64,000 nt of DNA from Rachycentron canadum (taxonomy: Eukaryota > Chordata > Actinopteri > Carangiformes > Rachycentridae), in contig CM076650.1 of NCBI GenBank assembly GCA_038496675.1, positions 19,824,133-19,888,132 of the forward strand, written 5' to 3'. The notes beneath the pieces were generated by a model. It did no database searches, was not told the DNA's origin, and saw nothing but the letters and a program-made list of their open reading frames with translations. The position numbers and the translations under genes are program-made. This document shows, one piece after another, positions 1 through 12,784 of this stretch. The first letter of the stretch is position 1; each line of letters opens with the position of its first letter.

Positions 1-817
1 GCAAAATCTATACGCCGGCACACGGACCAGGATTTCTGTTGCTGCAATTAGACTTTTAATGGCTCATTGTTCGTAAGCTAGCCGTGATGAATACGATTTG
101 CTTCACACAAAACCTTGCACGCACAATGATGCCACCCATACATACCACAGATGTTGACAAATTATAGCCTAGTTATTGGCTTGATGATATTAAACCTTCC
201 TCTATGCAATTATCATACACAGATAATGAGGATATCATTCAGAAAGCTCGTCATTAGAGCTTTTACTAATGTATATTTCTCCTTCATAGCTTTTACGTCT
301 AACAATGAAGAATTGTGTGTTTAAAGCTAAGACAACATCTCATAGATCCTATATATCAAACTAATGAATTGCACGAGTCCAGACTAAGCTATTCTGTTTC
401 TTGTGGTTTGGAGTTGGAGTTTTGCCAAGTTAACAAACGTCTTCCTCTCTTGTCAATCTGTGATCGCTGAGTAATAATCAACACATAATGAAGTACATGC
501 AGAAAAAGGGTTGCGATATAACAGCACTGGGGCTTGAGGAATGTTTATCATTTCTGTTCATGTTCTGTTTATTATGAATGACTGCCAAAGAAAAGTCCTG
601 AGTGGGAATATTGATAAACTAATTGATGAATGAAGACGGTGATGTTAATTTCACAACACCCAATAGATTCATACAACTGTGCTGAGTGATTAAATGTGAT
701 TTGTATTGTGACGCTTTGAAAGGATGCCTAGTTAGATCAAACCAATGGACAACCAGTTGAGGATGTTGCTGTTGTCAAAATAAACTGACATAATACATTT
801 TTGTCTCTTCTGCGTAG
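1..817 (+). other. Intron of the SLC2A gene (left part beyond the window)
   Basis: AT-rich intronic sequence that ends in a pyrimidine tract and TAG acceptor just before the exon at 818. I see no exon, repeat family or RNA gene in it. Because the upstream exon is not visible, the intron's full length is unknown. Confidence 0.6.
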
Positions 818-3529
818 CCGGTGTGCCGTTCCTGATCACTGCAGAGCTGTTTAAGCAGTCGCACAGACCGGCTGCCTACACTGTGGCTGGTTGCCTCAAC
901 TGGTTGTCCAACTTCACCATCGGCTTCGTCTTCCCCTTCCTAGAGGTCAGAGCAAACTTATATTCTACTGTCCACTCAATAACAAAGAAAATTTTACATT
1001 TTTATTTTACATTAATAGGACTTTTGGTATATGAGACAAGATTTTGTTTGTGCCAAGCCTTGTTGGCTTTGGGGATTTTGCAGCCAAGGTCTGTTGTGGC
1101 TTCACTCGCAGTGTCAGACCCAGGGCAATAATGATAAGGGCTGTCTGGTTGAGTCTGAATAGAGGTGACTCCCCAAATACCAATAAAATTACCAATTAAA
1201 ATCTCAACCTTGCTGTCCTCTATTGTCCTCAGTGTTGTTCCAGGTGAACAAACCCAAAGGACAATGATCTGTCCTGTGGGAAGTGACAATGTCAAACCAA
1301 ATGGCCACAGAGCTCAAAAGCATGAGGGTTTGCAATGAGATCATGTGGTCCTTAATCTTTCTGTTGTAATTTCACAGAAAACATATAAAGAAAAAACCTT
1401 CAGAGCTGTCACAGGCTGTATTTTTCTCTTGGAGCTTGGCTTGCCTCTGGTCTTTGTGCTAAGCTAAAAGTCCTGTTCTGGACTACCTGTGTACTGAATC
1501 TGAGAAAGCCTTGTTAGGGCCTCTTATTCTTGTGTCATTGTTTTTATATTTTGTAGGTCTAACCAGGGGCGTTTCATGGAGTTGATAAGGTCTTGGGTTA
1601 AGCCCAGACCATGTGGGGCTGAGATCATGTGTGCACACTCAGAGCTCCTGTGTAATCAATCGACATCTGTGGTCTTGAAAACATTGAATCTCTTAAATTT
1701 AACTTAATTTAGAAATCAATGCTTGTATGTATTGACTTTTGACTTTTTGAGAGCTACAGTATTACTAATTCAAAGTCATCTATACAGGACTGTAAATTTC
1801 AGAGATGTTATTTGATTATGTAACTCTGTCACTGCTGCATTTATGTGACAGAGTTTATCATGGTCAAAAAATGCTCAAACAGAGAGACAAAGTCCTTTAA
1901 TAATTTAAATTAGAGTAAGGTATGCAACAATCAGGCCCTTAACTCTTGATATGAACTTTGACAGCTCACTCACCAGCTGAGGAAAATGCTGTCTGCTTGT
2001 TTGTTCCTATTGTCTGTATGTGAGAGGAAACAGCCCCTAATTCTTGACCAATTCTTGACCACCAGGAAGCTGCTTGGATGCAGAACCACAATGTGCTTTT
2101 CTACCATACCTCTACATTTACTGCAAAAATACATTGTCTGGGTGGTTCATGACTCATCTGAGTTCATTCATCCGTTCACTAAGCAGTAAATTATGGTTTC
2201 TGACACTTATCTTCAATCTGCATAGTCACACACAGGTGTAATGTTGCACATCCATAAATCTACAAAGCATATGTAAATCTTTAAAATCTGATGAATTGCA
2301 ATGTGTGGCTTTGTGAAGGAAGGCCTTTTTCACAGCAGACAGTTCAACATATCACAGTAGAAGGACACAGCTGTTAATGAAACATTAAGGAGGGCTCTTA
2401 ATGTTGCCAGAGAAAACTTTCTTCGGCAAAAATGTCAGAATGCAGTATCAGCAAATGTCGGAGCAGTCAGGGTTTGCTATGCTAACATTAGCCAACAAAC
2501 TAGTGGATCTTAAATTTAGGGTCACTGTCTCAAGTGGGAATCAGTTCCCTACAGTTTTCTATTTCCTCTTTAAAGCTGCACAAATCAATATTTTTGGCAA
2601 TGGCTCAAACATCTAGTAGGTGTAATGTAAAAGATGTCCTTTGTAATGACAGTCCCACAAGCTGCGTTTTACCATATTTCAGCTTGTTTTGGTTTTACCT
2701 TCCACAATGTTTTTGTTTACACCCACCAATCTTGTTACCAGCAGGACCAGACAGCTGTTTTTTTTCCCTTGGTTACAAACACTGCACCAAATGAAAGACA
2801 GATATTGGTGAACATGGCAGAGTATTTAGAGGCTAAAGAGCCAGATATTTCCCTCAAGAGTCGGTGGGGACCTAAACAGAGCAAAGAGCAGAGTGAGGAC
2901 AGAAACATGCCTGCCTTTGTTGAGCTATGTTTGCTGGGTGTGTAGAAAGGCAACTGTTTGCTTACATGTTGGAAATAGTAAAATAGCTTGTTTGCTACAG
3001 TGCCAAAAAAATCTAAATTTTACAATGCTGAGTCTCTCTAAGATAAAATTGTTTGTTTAAAACCATCAGTATCTCTCTGGTCATATTTTTGGATGAAATT
3101 CATGTTAATGTGCTTCTATTTGCTTTTGTTCGCCTCAGCGGTGCCTTTCCTGTTTTTGTCTCTTAAGCATTAGTTGTTTTGAGGTGGAGCTAATTATAGG
3201 AGGATGGCACTTTGTAAAGAAAGTCAGGGGAGTAATTGTTTTCCTTGATCAACTATTTGTATTGTTTAATCACAGTTGCACTATATGTCATCCTACTACA
3301 GATTGCTACAGGTCCTTACTGTTACCTGATCTTCTGTGTGATCTGCTTGGGAGTGGCGCTCTACACCATCTTCATCATTCCTGAGACCAAGAACAAAACC
3401 TTTATGGAGATCAGCCAGATGTTCGCATCCAAAAACAACATACTTGAAGAGGAGTTGACTCCCAACGGTAATTTGAAAATGGCTATCATGAACGGCTATG
3501 GAACGCTTGGCCGACATGACGAAAAGTAA
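818..3529 (+). CDS. Class II facilitative hexose transporter (SLC2A/GLUT), last two coding exons
   Basis: Partial gene; the upstream exons are outside the window. Coding segments are 818-945 (acceptor ending TAG at 817, donor GTCAG at 946) and 3302-3529 (acceptor CTACAG, stop TAA 3527-3529). The join after Glu at 945 is phase 0, and exon 818-945 begins with the last two bases of a codon, probably Ala. The product covers the end of the 12-helix major-facilitator fold. The first exon reads GVPFLITAELFKQSHRPAAY, then a helix with WLSNFTIGF as in GLUT5, GLUT7 and GLUT9. The second gives a hydrophobic helix, then the sugar-transporter signature PETKNKTF followed by MEISQMFASKN, and a cytoplasmic tail of about 40 residues. 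The motifs match class II GLUTs (fructose, glucose or urate carriers at the plasma membrane). A fish slc2a15 or slc2a9-like gene is most likely, but the tail alone does not settle the paralogue. The next gene downstream is fgf8b. Confidence 0.85.
946..3301 (+). other. Last intron of the SLC2A gene
   Basis: An intron of 2,356 bp between the two coding exons. The donor is GTCAGA, a weaker form of GTRAGT, and the acceptor is CTACTACAG. Apart from the dispersed-repeat copy listed at about 2634-2945, I see no coding or RNA feature. Reading frames here, including one that starts at 823 and runs through the donor, are intron read-through. Confidence 0.6.
2634..2945. repeat. Dispersed teleost repeat copy (approximate limits)
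   Basis: The stretch around 2820-2900, with GCTAAAGAGCCAGATATTTC and then a TCGGTGGGGACC-like segment, resembles a repeat I recall from many percomorph intergenic and intronic regions. The limits are guesses and no target-site duplication was identified. It also creates a spurious 103-residue open frame. Identification rests on memory, not on a repeat-library search. Confidence 0.4.
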
Positions 3530-4002
3530 GAACCTGGGAGGAGGAAAGAAGAGCTGGACCGCCATGTTGATACAAACGTAAAAGGAGATGGACATAAGGA
3601 GATTTGCTGCTTCATGTGAAAACTACAAAGACCAAAAAATTCCTGTTTTATACAGTTCATTCTTAGTCAAAGTGTAGCTCATGTACATTATGTGAGGCAA
3701 AAGTCACACGGTCATGTATTTCAAATCAACCATCAGTGACACTTTAACCAATTTTACAGCGTTTTATATGGTTTCTCACAGTGCTCTCAGTCTTAATCTC
3801 TTTATTAGTTTCACTTTTTCTGCAACACATCCCATGATCACGTTATTGTTCATTTCTTGACTTCCCTTTGTTGGTTGATACAGAGAAAATATATGAATTA
3901 GGTGACATAACAGTAACTCTGAGGCAGTGCTTCCATCAGTGTACTGAGGGAAGGTAGGAAAACCATTTCTGCACAGTGGTCAAAGGTCACGCGACAGTGA
4001 GC

Positions 4003-4008
4003 AATAAA
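4003..4008 (+). terminator. Candidate poly(A) signal of the SLC2A gene
   Basis: AATAAA within GCAATAAAAT, 474 bases after the stop codon, followed by T-rich sequence. It is the first canonical hexamer downstream on this strand, so a 3' UTR of about 0.5 kb is likely. Confidence 0.5.
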
Positions 4009-4426
4009 ATATTTACTGTTATTTTACACTGTTGAGCTCAAGGTGAATGTGTTGACCAAAAACTTGAGCTTGTGTTTGTTTTTGTCTTTCAGAGATTTTT
4101 GTGTCTCTTTCTACATAAGAGAGTTGGATATTGTGGCTACTGTGGTAGCCATTTCATATTTCTTGACCAAATATATGCATATACGTGTATGTAAAGCTTG
4201 TATAAGAGTTATAATTTATCAGAATATCAAAATAGCTGTACAAGTTTGTTCAGGTGTTTTTAACTGGTGTATGTTTTACAAGACCACTGAGTAATATATG
4301 GGGGAGTGACAATGTGAACTCTAACATAAAATTAAGATATTTGACCATGAAAATCTGTCACGTCTTTGTTTATTACTGATTTTCTGACCCTTGTAATCAC
4401 ATGAAAACATAAAAATTAGAGTAAAA

Positions 4427-4455
4427 TTAATAATAATAATAATAATAATAATAAT
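4427..4455. repeat. AAT trinucleotide microsatellite
   Basis: About nine to ten uninterrupted AAT/TAA units in AT-rich sequence downstream of the SLC2A gene. It has no coding context. Confidence 0.9.
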
Positions 4456-6257
4456 CATGATATTCTAAATTTACAAAAGGGGGCAGCATTTCTTTCACAT
4501 TAATTTAGCTGTGATGCTGGAAGTGGCCTCCAAACATAGAAAATTAAAATAGAGAAATATCATTATCGGGCATTATTGCCTCTCACCAAAAACAACCATA
4601 AAAATAACAAAATAACACAATTACAATTACAGCACAAATACCCATATATCAAGAAACAAATACGCAAATAAAACCTGGGTCTGAGACAATCACATAAATG
4701 ATTCCCAGTACTGATGTAATAAAAGAAAATTGTAGAAGAAACACTAAAAGCCAGAAAAAGCTGGTTAGTCCTTGTGAAGTAAAACTGAAGACTGAAAGGA
4801 AAAACAAATGAAGCTACCATTGTCTTATACAGCACTGTTTACTCTATGAAGTGTTTACAAACTGTAGCTGATAGCTTTGTTGAGGGTTAATAAAAGGTTT
4901 ACGCTCACCCGAAACGGCCGTTCAGAAAACAGGCCTCACTATGAGCTCTGTTTAGTAGCTGCTCTGGGGCTTTCAGTCATATTACATGTGCTTAAAAGAG
5001 TTTGCCCACTTCCTGTTCATGTAGATCGGCCAACATGAAGTTCCAACAATTCCATCTGCTGATGAAGATCACAAATGATGGAAAGCTTCAAAGCTGCAAG
5101 TGCTTTACAGAGCTGGTATACGATTTTAATAAATCAGCCTTTAGTTAACGACAATGATCACTGTGCATTGATAAAATATGGTAATCTTTTATGAAATGAA
5201 AGTGGGCTTCTCACTTCAATAGTAGTTGTAAATATAAATACTGCACATTGGTTTTGGTGCAGGTGCAAGTGCAGTGAAGCTCTTATACAGACAGTAGGTT
5301 GATAAAACTATGCTCATGTACTGAAGAACTGCAGTTCAACCACCAAATGAAACACGTTTGAGCTTAACGATTTTTCAAAGACGTTTCGTTATCCAGCTCA
5401 AACTGTACACTGTGATCACAATGTGAAGAGCCTCAGAAACAGCACTGTTGTGTTAGTGGGTGACAGTGCCATCATCACTGCTGCAGTTCTCTGCCAGAGT
5501 TGCAAAATTGCCATACCATGTGACGTTGTATGGCAAATCTGGGAGTCATACAGTATGCTGAAAGATGGGGAAGTGGCGCTCCGCTCGCTCTCATCCCTTT
5601 CCACTGCCTTTAGGCTGGCTGATCCATCTGTCAGCCCCCTGCAGAAGAGCCCGGCAAACCCCCAACTGAGGCAGGATGGATAAATGTTGTCACTTTCCTG
5701 CTTGTCCTGATACCACAGAGGAGAGAGAGCGAAAGAGCAGAGGGTCGACCGGGCCAGTGTTAGAAACAGCAGCATGCCACATCTGGATCGTTTAGGGGTG
5801 TGGTGCAGTGAATATGGGTGTCAAGGCCCTTTCAGGCAAACTGGGTGATGGAGGGTCAACCTTTGGAGTTGTTGATTTGCTGCTGAATGACAAATGGACA
5901 GAAGAGTTTCTGTCCTGAGAGACAGCCACAAACAGGGGCTGTGTGCTGTTCATATGTAATGTCACTCCCGAACAAAGGGCTCCCTGTCACTGAGACTACA
6001 GTATATTTCTGTGGATAATGCCACAGTATTGTGCACATGTGAAAACACACTCACACGCAGGCTCACTCCGCCTCGGGCAGGCAGAAGCGATAAATCAAAC
6101 AAATAGCATCACAGTCTGGAGAAGGAAGCATTCCAACAGATAAAATGCTCTCCCACACAACAAAGCCGCACTCACTGCGTAATTAATTGCAACAAATTAC
6201 CTCTTCCTCTCCCTGTCGGCCCCCACCTCGCCTCGACAAGCGCACTACACGCTCCTG

Positions 6258-6362
6258 CGCGCGCGTGTGTGTGCGGATATGTGAGCGCACGCAGCGCACG
6301 CGCCAGTGCGCATCGTGGCACCGGTGTGCACACACAGCAGATACACGCGCGCGCGCGCGCAC
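6258..6362. repeat. Alternating CG/CA purine-pyrimidine tract
   Basis: Contains GCGCGCGTGTGTGTGCG near 6259 and CACGCGCGCGCGCGCGCAC near 6344-6362, with further CGCACGC and CACACACA runs between. Long alternating purine-pyrimidine DNA of this kind can adopt the left-handed Z form. The CpG density here is unusual for the surrounding AT-rich desert. Confidence 0.8.
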
Positions 6363-6389
6363 GGCCTGCACCCTTCATAAGTGCTTTAA

Positions 6390-6680
6390 TGTGGCTTATT
6401 GCAGTGTGCGGTCCCCTTAGCCGTGGAAATATTCGCTTGACGGATGTGCTTTGTCGCCGGCGCTCCCCGGCGGAGGGCGGCTGTCAGGGAGGAGATGATA
6501 ACATTAACAGGGAGGCAAGGCGATGACAAATGCCTGTTATCAGCGAACGAGGCCGGTGACAAATCGAACGGCAGCGCCCAGGCAGCCCCGGCGCGGCGTA
6601 ATAAAAAAGAAGATGGATGGCACACCCAGGCAGGGCCCGCGTTAATGCGATTTCCACTGCTCTCCCTGACTCCCAATTAA
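6390..6680. promoter_or_regulatory. Candidate distal enhancer block (GC-rich, motif-dense)
   Basis: A complex, non-repetitive block inside the desert. It contains TGACAAAT twice (near 6527 and 6557, TALE-like), CTGTCA near 6481, GATAACATTAAC, TGTTATCAG, GTTAATGCG and CCCAATTAAGG (homeodomain-like cores). A TAATTAATTG word lies just upstream at 6180-6189. It has no coding potential and does not look like a repeat. Regulatory function is inferred from texture and position only; a multi-fish alignment would decide. Confidence 0.3.
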
Positions 6681-6689
6681 GGCTGGGGG

Positions 6690-6860
6690 GGGGGGGGTGA
6701 GAGGGAGTGGGGGCGCGCAGAAGAGAGGAGACAGAGATCGTGTGTCTTCTGAGTGCGAGGGGAAGGAGCAGAGCTGAGAGGAGAGACTGAGATGGAGATG
6801 AGGAGAAGATTGAATTGTGAAAGCCGGAAGGAAAACTGAGGTGGTTGCAGTGGCATAAGA
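6690..6860. repeat. G/A-rich polypurine tract
   Basis: A strand-asymmetric purine tract that begins with a run of ten or more G, then GAGAGGGAGTGGG-type sequence. It produces long antisense Ser/Pro/Leu-rich frames that are not genes. Such tracts can form triplex DNA or cause replication slippage. Confidence 0.6.
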
Positions 6861-8394
6861 GAGAGGACAGATGTCACCAAGGATGAAGCGAGTGACAGGA
6901 ACAAAGTGGAGGAACCACAACAGAACATGCAGCTTTAATTGTCTGCAGAGCCCATCTGCTCCCTCCTTCTCCTCCTCTACTTTACTCACATCTCAATCAA
7001 GGCCATGTCTCAGAGGTATAGGGGTGTTATGTGTCTCTATGGCCAGGTGGAACATCATTAGAGTCATGAACAACCCCCACCCCCATACCCCCCTCTACCC
7101 TTTCCATTATGAAATGTCTGGGCAAATTCTTGCTCTGACAGGTTGAAGCTTCTTGATTAGCTGTATCACTATGGATCGGTTCTGCATGCTCCTGTGATTT
7201 TCTGTTGATTCGGGATTAAAGGGCTGCTCCTTAAATCAGCTCTTATAAAAACAGAGCTGACAGACAGCCTATGGCTTATGGGCAGACAGCGCTATAGAGA
7301 TGAGCTACAACTCTTTCCAGGATGACTGTTCCAACTCATCCTGTCCAAAGACCCAGATGTTATCTCTTTGCTAAAAGGATCAGTGCAGGATATTGAGAAA
7401 TTGCCTTGGGATGAGGGGGCATCTGTGCCCGAATACCCAAGGGCTGCTGTTTTGTCACTCTGACAGTGTTTTATAAAAGGCTGAGGAAGCTCAGAAGCTG
7501 CAGAAGCAGGGGCCCATATATCTCCCGCTATTACATCCAGGCTAGAAAAGAGAGGGTTGAAATGACAATGAAATATGGCCCCAGCTCAAAGGGAGAAAAA
7601 GAACAGGATCTAAAGAGGGACGCCTGAGTCTGAGCCTGCAGGGACTGTGCTCCAAATCAGAGACAGATGCACAACAGTCCCAGACACTAACCTGGTGCTA
7701 TACTGCAAGCACACAGAGGTGAAAAGGAGAAGATATGTGGCTTAGAGTGGGAAGTCCTTAGAGAGAGCAGCCTCTCTGTGCCATTGCTGATATTAGTCTG
7801 AAAGAACAAGGAGAAATTAGAGCCCTGCAGGGGAAGGAACAGTATAGGAAAAGAGAGAGAGGAGGAGGAGGAGGTAAAAGTCCAAACTCGGCAAGGACCC
7901 CTGCATCATTAAGTTGTCAAGTGGATGGGAGGCCCCGAAATATGACTTGGAGTTATTGCTGGGGCCAGGGCTGATGATATAAGAATTACAGTACATGGAT
8001 CATAGCCGGATCGATAGGTAGACAAAGTCATTATGGAGGGGCTAGAGTTCAATGCCTCCCTGGGGCTGCAAGTGAGGACAGAGGGCTTATATTTATCACC
8101 ATGGCAATGTGTAACACACACAACACACAGGTGGGTAAGCTATATTTTGCTTGTTGCTCTTATTTCCAAAGCTATCTGTTCCAGCTGTATTGATTATTCC
8201 AGTCATCCGTGGATGCAGAAAGGGATCTCCACGTGTTTCTTGACCTGGCACTGGTCTCCATTTGTCAGCATGTTTGCAGCCATGTGAAGGATGTCCATAC
8301 ATATGTGTGTTTACAGGTAAGCTAAATTTCTTGGTGTGTACACATCAGTCAGCAGTGAACATTTGTCCTTCTTCATGCTCTGTCTTTGCAGCAG

Positions 8395-8775
8395 AAAGAA
8401 GCAGAGGGATGGGGAGCACAAGCGGGGCAGCATCGATCCTATCTGTGCCGAGAGAAATTAGGCATGAAATTAAAGCTCCCATCAAAGGCCAGGGCTGGCA
8501 CTGTCACCTGATCCAGCACTATTTATACTCCCAAGAGATCATGATGATGTCTCCATCACACTGATGATTACAGGACAGAGTGAAGAGAGAGAGAGAGAGG
8601 TGGAGAAAGAGAGCCTCTCCCCTGCATCCACGGTGCCACTGACCTGCCATCATTTATACTGCCAGGGCCCAAGTGCAAGGTTAGCGCCAGCCTGAGCCCC
8701 CATAAATCACTGCTCTGCTGGACGGAGAGAGGCCGGGGTCGACGCCTCTTGCAGCCAACCTCTGCTGATGAGAGA
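8395..8775. promoter_or_regulatory. Candidate distal enhancer block
   Basis: Mostly complex sequence with ATCAAAG at 8481-8487 (TCF/LEF core), CACCTG at 8505-8510 (E-box), paired ATTTATACT words near 8520 and 8653, and AT-core words (AAATTAGGC, GAAATTAAAG). A short GA repeat lies at about 8584-8602. The two similar halves, CACCTGATCC...TTTATACT and GACCTGCCATCATTTATACT, may be a partial internal duplication. An enhancer role for fgf8b is inferred only; this is not an identified element. Confidence 0.25.
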
Positions 8776-10519
8776 GTATTTATAGATCAGGAAGGAGAGA
8801 GGGAGGGAAAAGCGTGAGGGCGGAAAAGGAAGGATGTGTGTGTCAGTGGCTTGTAAAGAAGTGTGTGCACAGACCTACACATGTGATGAGGACTAGTTCT
8901 CTATATGCCATCAAATCCACTTGTGGGTTAAAATTTTGCTTTAATACATAAATTGAACTGTTCTCCTGTAGTCAGTCATTTGACAGTCATCAGAGTTGAG
9001 AAGAACCAATGAGACAGTAGGGGGAGCCAGTTAACCACACATCAGACCCCATATGTTCAGATAGCTATTTGCCTCACACTCATTGACTATGACTTGATTG
9101 CAAAAACCTGAATTGTTTCTCACGTAACCAAGTTGTAGAAACAGAACAGACCATCTTGCAGGTCAATTGTTGATCAAAAAGATCAGAAGTTCAAAACCTC
9201 CACATCAAATCCACAATTTGAAGCTCACACATGTTTTCTCCAGTCACATTCTGTTATGCACAGTCGCTGCCAAGCACAATGTTTTGACAGCAGTACAGCG
9301 GACCCAGCATGGTGCCGTAATGACCAGTCGCCAAAGATTGTCCAGGCTAAACACTGGTTATGGTCAACCACAAGATGACTGGGTGTCCCTCTGTCGCACT
9401 TTTTTTTCCTCCTCAGCCTGCTGAAGAGGTCTGATGCTGGTCTGATGCTCGGCGTCCACCTCTCCAGCAAAAAAAACAAACAAACATGGCATTGTGCCAG
9501 ATTTTGAAGAAAGGACAACTTAAAAAGGTGGTTTTCAGGATCACTGTAGATCCTGTCAGTGCTCATGTATGTTGTGCTGGGACTTGAAGGGTAGAGGTTT
9601 TTCTAAATTGGTGAATTACTCTGAAAAGGTGAAATAATGATACATATTATCTGGGGCGTTCATGGGCAGGGGCAGCAGCAGCCTGGAGGTCAGGAAAGCA
9701 GGCTTGTGATTGGTTCAAATCCAAAGTTGGTGACATTGAGAGAAGTCAACTATTAAGATACTGAAATAGTTGACTTATTTATTTACTAGTAAGTAAGTGT
9801 TTTACTTTTTTATTACATTTATGCTATTATACTTTTATACTTTCAGCCCAGATTACAGAAGATATTATATTTTTGACTCCATTCATTTGACAGCTGTAGT
9901 AACTTAAAATAACGTACTGTAAAATTTAACATTAACTCATATATCTGGCTCTGCTGGAGTTTAACAAGTCAGTTTGACAAATATTAATGTGTTGACTGAG
10001 TTGTTTTAGATTCAAAAGCTTTTGAACTGCATGGCAGACACAACACATGAAGGTGTTTGAACATGCCAACTTGTGCTCTGGGAAATTGTAACAGGCATTT
10101 ATTGCTGTTTTCACATGTTTTACTAATTAAACTATTAATTGATTAATTGAAAAAATAATTGGGTTGTTAATCAACATGGATTTCTCTTGACACCAAGCCC
10201 ACAATGACCTTTTTATTCTTTATCACCACCCTTTAAAAAAACTACAACACTAGTGTGTGTTATAGTTAAACACACATAACAGCTGTAGCATTACAGCTTT
10301 AGGTCACAATAATAAACTGAAATATTAACATTAAAGGACTTCACATTGTCATCTATTTTTCCTGAAGTAAAACATAATAAATTTAAATGAATCAATCTGA
10401 ATCTTAAATGTCAGTTGTGTAGGTTGGATCATAGGCTACAGTAATTCTCAATGGAAACACATTCACATAAATACACTGATGACAAATTTCTGTGCACATA
10501 AACTCAGTTTTCTTTCACA

Positions 10520-10760
10520 ATCACAACCCACCCCTGTCTAATATTACAGTCTCCCCAACCAAGTACCCCTCCCCTGCACATGAAGGTCAGCGTGCAGATA
10601 GCAGGGGTGTTTGATCGATAAGCACCACCTAACCCCTCGGCTCACTGACAGCTCCCGTCAAGTGTTCAGCAGGACTCGTATCAAATGGATCAACCCTTTA
10701 CCCCCCACACCACCACCACCCGCCAGCCCCCCACTTTAAAGGAGAGCTGTCACTAACTGC
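10520..10760. promoter_or_regulatory. Candidate regulatory block, C-rich
   Basis: A non-repetitive, C-rich segment with TTGATCGATAAGC near 10610, CTGACAGCTCC (TALE-like CTGACAG) near 10643 and CAAATGGATCAA near 10683. It stands out from the AT-rich background and has no coding potential on either strand. Support is position and composition only. Confidence 0.2.
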
Positions 10761-10850
10761 CACTGTCACATACCAGTCAGGTGCTTTCAACACACTGATA
10801 ATGTGCCAAGGAATTTCACCAGCACTGTTGTCCCAACTGTACGGGGGAGG

Positions 10851-10851
<1 letters not shown>

Positions 10852-10899
<48 letters not shown>
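10852..10899. repeat. (TG)24 microsatellite
   Basis: 48 uninterrupted bases of TG. The reverse strand gives a spurious poly-(His-Thr) frame. Confidence 0.97.
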
Positions 10900-10900
<1 letters not shown>

Positions 10901-11334
10901 CCATTGTGACCCAATTCTTTTGCTCAAGCCACAAAAATATAGATATATATTGATTAATTTAGTATAGTATAAAATAGTATTTCTTTTAATTTTCTATGGA
11001 CAAAAGTTAAAACTCTGCAAACCTGCATGAAATCAACATATGTGGAAAAAACTAGCTGAGAAGAGTTGTCAGAGACTCCTTGTTAAAAGAGCTACTCTCT
11101 GTATGTCACCAGAGAAGAGGTGCTCTGCAGTGACCCACATCACAGATGTTGAAGGTGGAAAAGTCCTTTGAGTGATGTCTGAGAAAACTATGTTTGTGTG
11201 TCCTACACCCGCCATAAGGCCTGCATTCTTAGGTTCTTAACACATCGACGACCGTGTCCTTAAACTGAGACGCAGCAAAGCGGCCTGTAGGCTCACAGAG
11301 TTTGTGTTTGTGTGTCTTAAAGGGAGGGGGGGTT

Positions 11335-11500
11335 TAAAGGGGTGACAAGGAGATAGTGTCGCTGATTGACACGTGAAGAGCAACTAAAAAACGCTCCCCT
11401 TTGGAATGCGACAATCTCCCAGCGTCCCATGTTGCTCTGTGTCCGACAGTGAATTGTTAAAAGCATTCCTGGCAGTTGGGGTGAGGGTGAAAAGAGGGTG
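11335..11500. promoter_or_regulatory. Candidate regulatory block with PBX-type site and E-box
   Basis: TGATTGAC at 11363-11370, the PBX/HOX-type octamer, directly abuts CACGTG at 11370-11375. Two GGAATG/GCATTCC words (TEAD-like) follow within about 100 bases. The block is complex sequence within the desert. The motif cluster is visible; its function is inferred. Confidence 0.25.
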
Positions 11501-11964
11501 AAAGGAGACGGTCTGGTGCTAAAAGAGGAGTTTGTTTACCCCTAAAGAGGATGAACCGTATCCTAACTGCAACATAATAACCCAGAAAAGATAAAGATGG
11601 AGAACTAGAAGTAGATGAATTTGATGAAACGTTTCCATCTTATTTCACAGTATCTCATGTTACTGACATTTCAAGAAACACAAAAATCCTAACCTCCATT
11701 AGCTCCCCATCTTTTCTCTTTTAACATGTCAACCCCACATTCTGCATTTTAACTGAGGACAGGGGTTCAAAAGAGGCTTGGTGGTCCCTGAGCTCCTGTG
11801 GTCACATAACTACACCCCCACCCCACCCTCCCAAACCCACCCACTAAGGCGGGCAAGGTGGTGGTGGTTGCACTACGGGGCTAGATCCTTTTGGAGCAGC
11901 AGGTTAAACCGACCACACGACAGGGGCAAAAGGCCCTGGCTTACAAGGTCTAATTGGTTCCACA

Positions 11965-12215
11965 GGTTGCAGACTACAGAGGAAAGAGGGGAACAGGGAA
12001 GAGGAGGAGGGGGGAGTAACAGCAGGGAGCGAGAGACAGATAAATGGTGGGTCGAGGGAGTAAGGGAGAGAGGAGGGTACAGGAAGGAGGGATTGGGCAG
12101 GGGGTAGGAGACAGATAGAAAATGAGATCAGAGATGTAAAAGACAGGAAAGACAGAAACTAAGGAAGACAGAGAAAGATAGAGAGATGAAATAAGAAGAC
12201 AGGAGAGGAGTGGAG
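11965..12215. repeat. Polypurine (GGA/AGA-rich) tract
   Basis: About 250 bases with strong purine excess on the plus strand (GAGGAGGAGGGGGGAG, GAAAGACAG and similar), lying about 100 bases before the GATA microsatellite. It shows as an antisense Ser/Leu/Pro-rich open frame that I reject as a gene. Confidence 0.65.
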
Positions 12216-12322
12216 GAATCCTTTTTCCATGATGCAACTGTTGACAATGAATTTTACTGCAGCACTGAGACTTTTTTTAAGGGAAAACTGGAATAAGATT
12301 TCAGCTTTCAGTCCTAGCTATG

Positions 12323-12436
<114 letters not shown>

Positions 12437-12784
12437 CTTTTGCTACATGACCTTTGTAAGCAGACAGGCTTTTGTAGACGAGCTAATCTCACAAAATCAA
12501 GTTGAAAGTTTTGCAATGGTGATTCTGAATGTTTTTTTTTTAATCATGTTCACATTCATGTTTTTTACCTTTATTTACAGGCTTCAAAAAAAAAAAAAAG
12601 TGGTATTAATTTGTGAAGATTACTGTGCTGAATAAAACATAAGTAATAAAAATAATTATCCAAAACTTTAAAATAAAATCTAATTGGCTTTTTACTGAGG
12701 GAGCCAGAGTGAGGCAAACTTATGGGTAAGCCTACAAATATATGTTGTCCCTAAGGAAGTATGTTTACTATGATCACAATCCTG

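Noticed and set aside
5423..5683. 86-residue plus frame with a near-complementary 119-residue reverse frame
   Set aside because: Neither shows a family, splice context or a plausible promoter; likely chance frames in the desert.
10698..10934. Reverse frame with a poly-(His-Thr) stretch
   Set aside because: It is the TG microsatellite read on the reverse strand.
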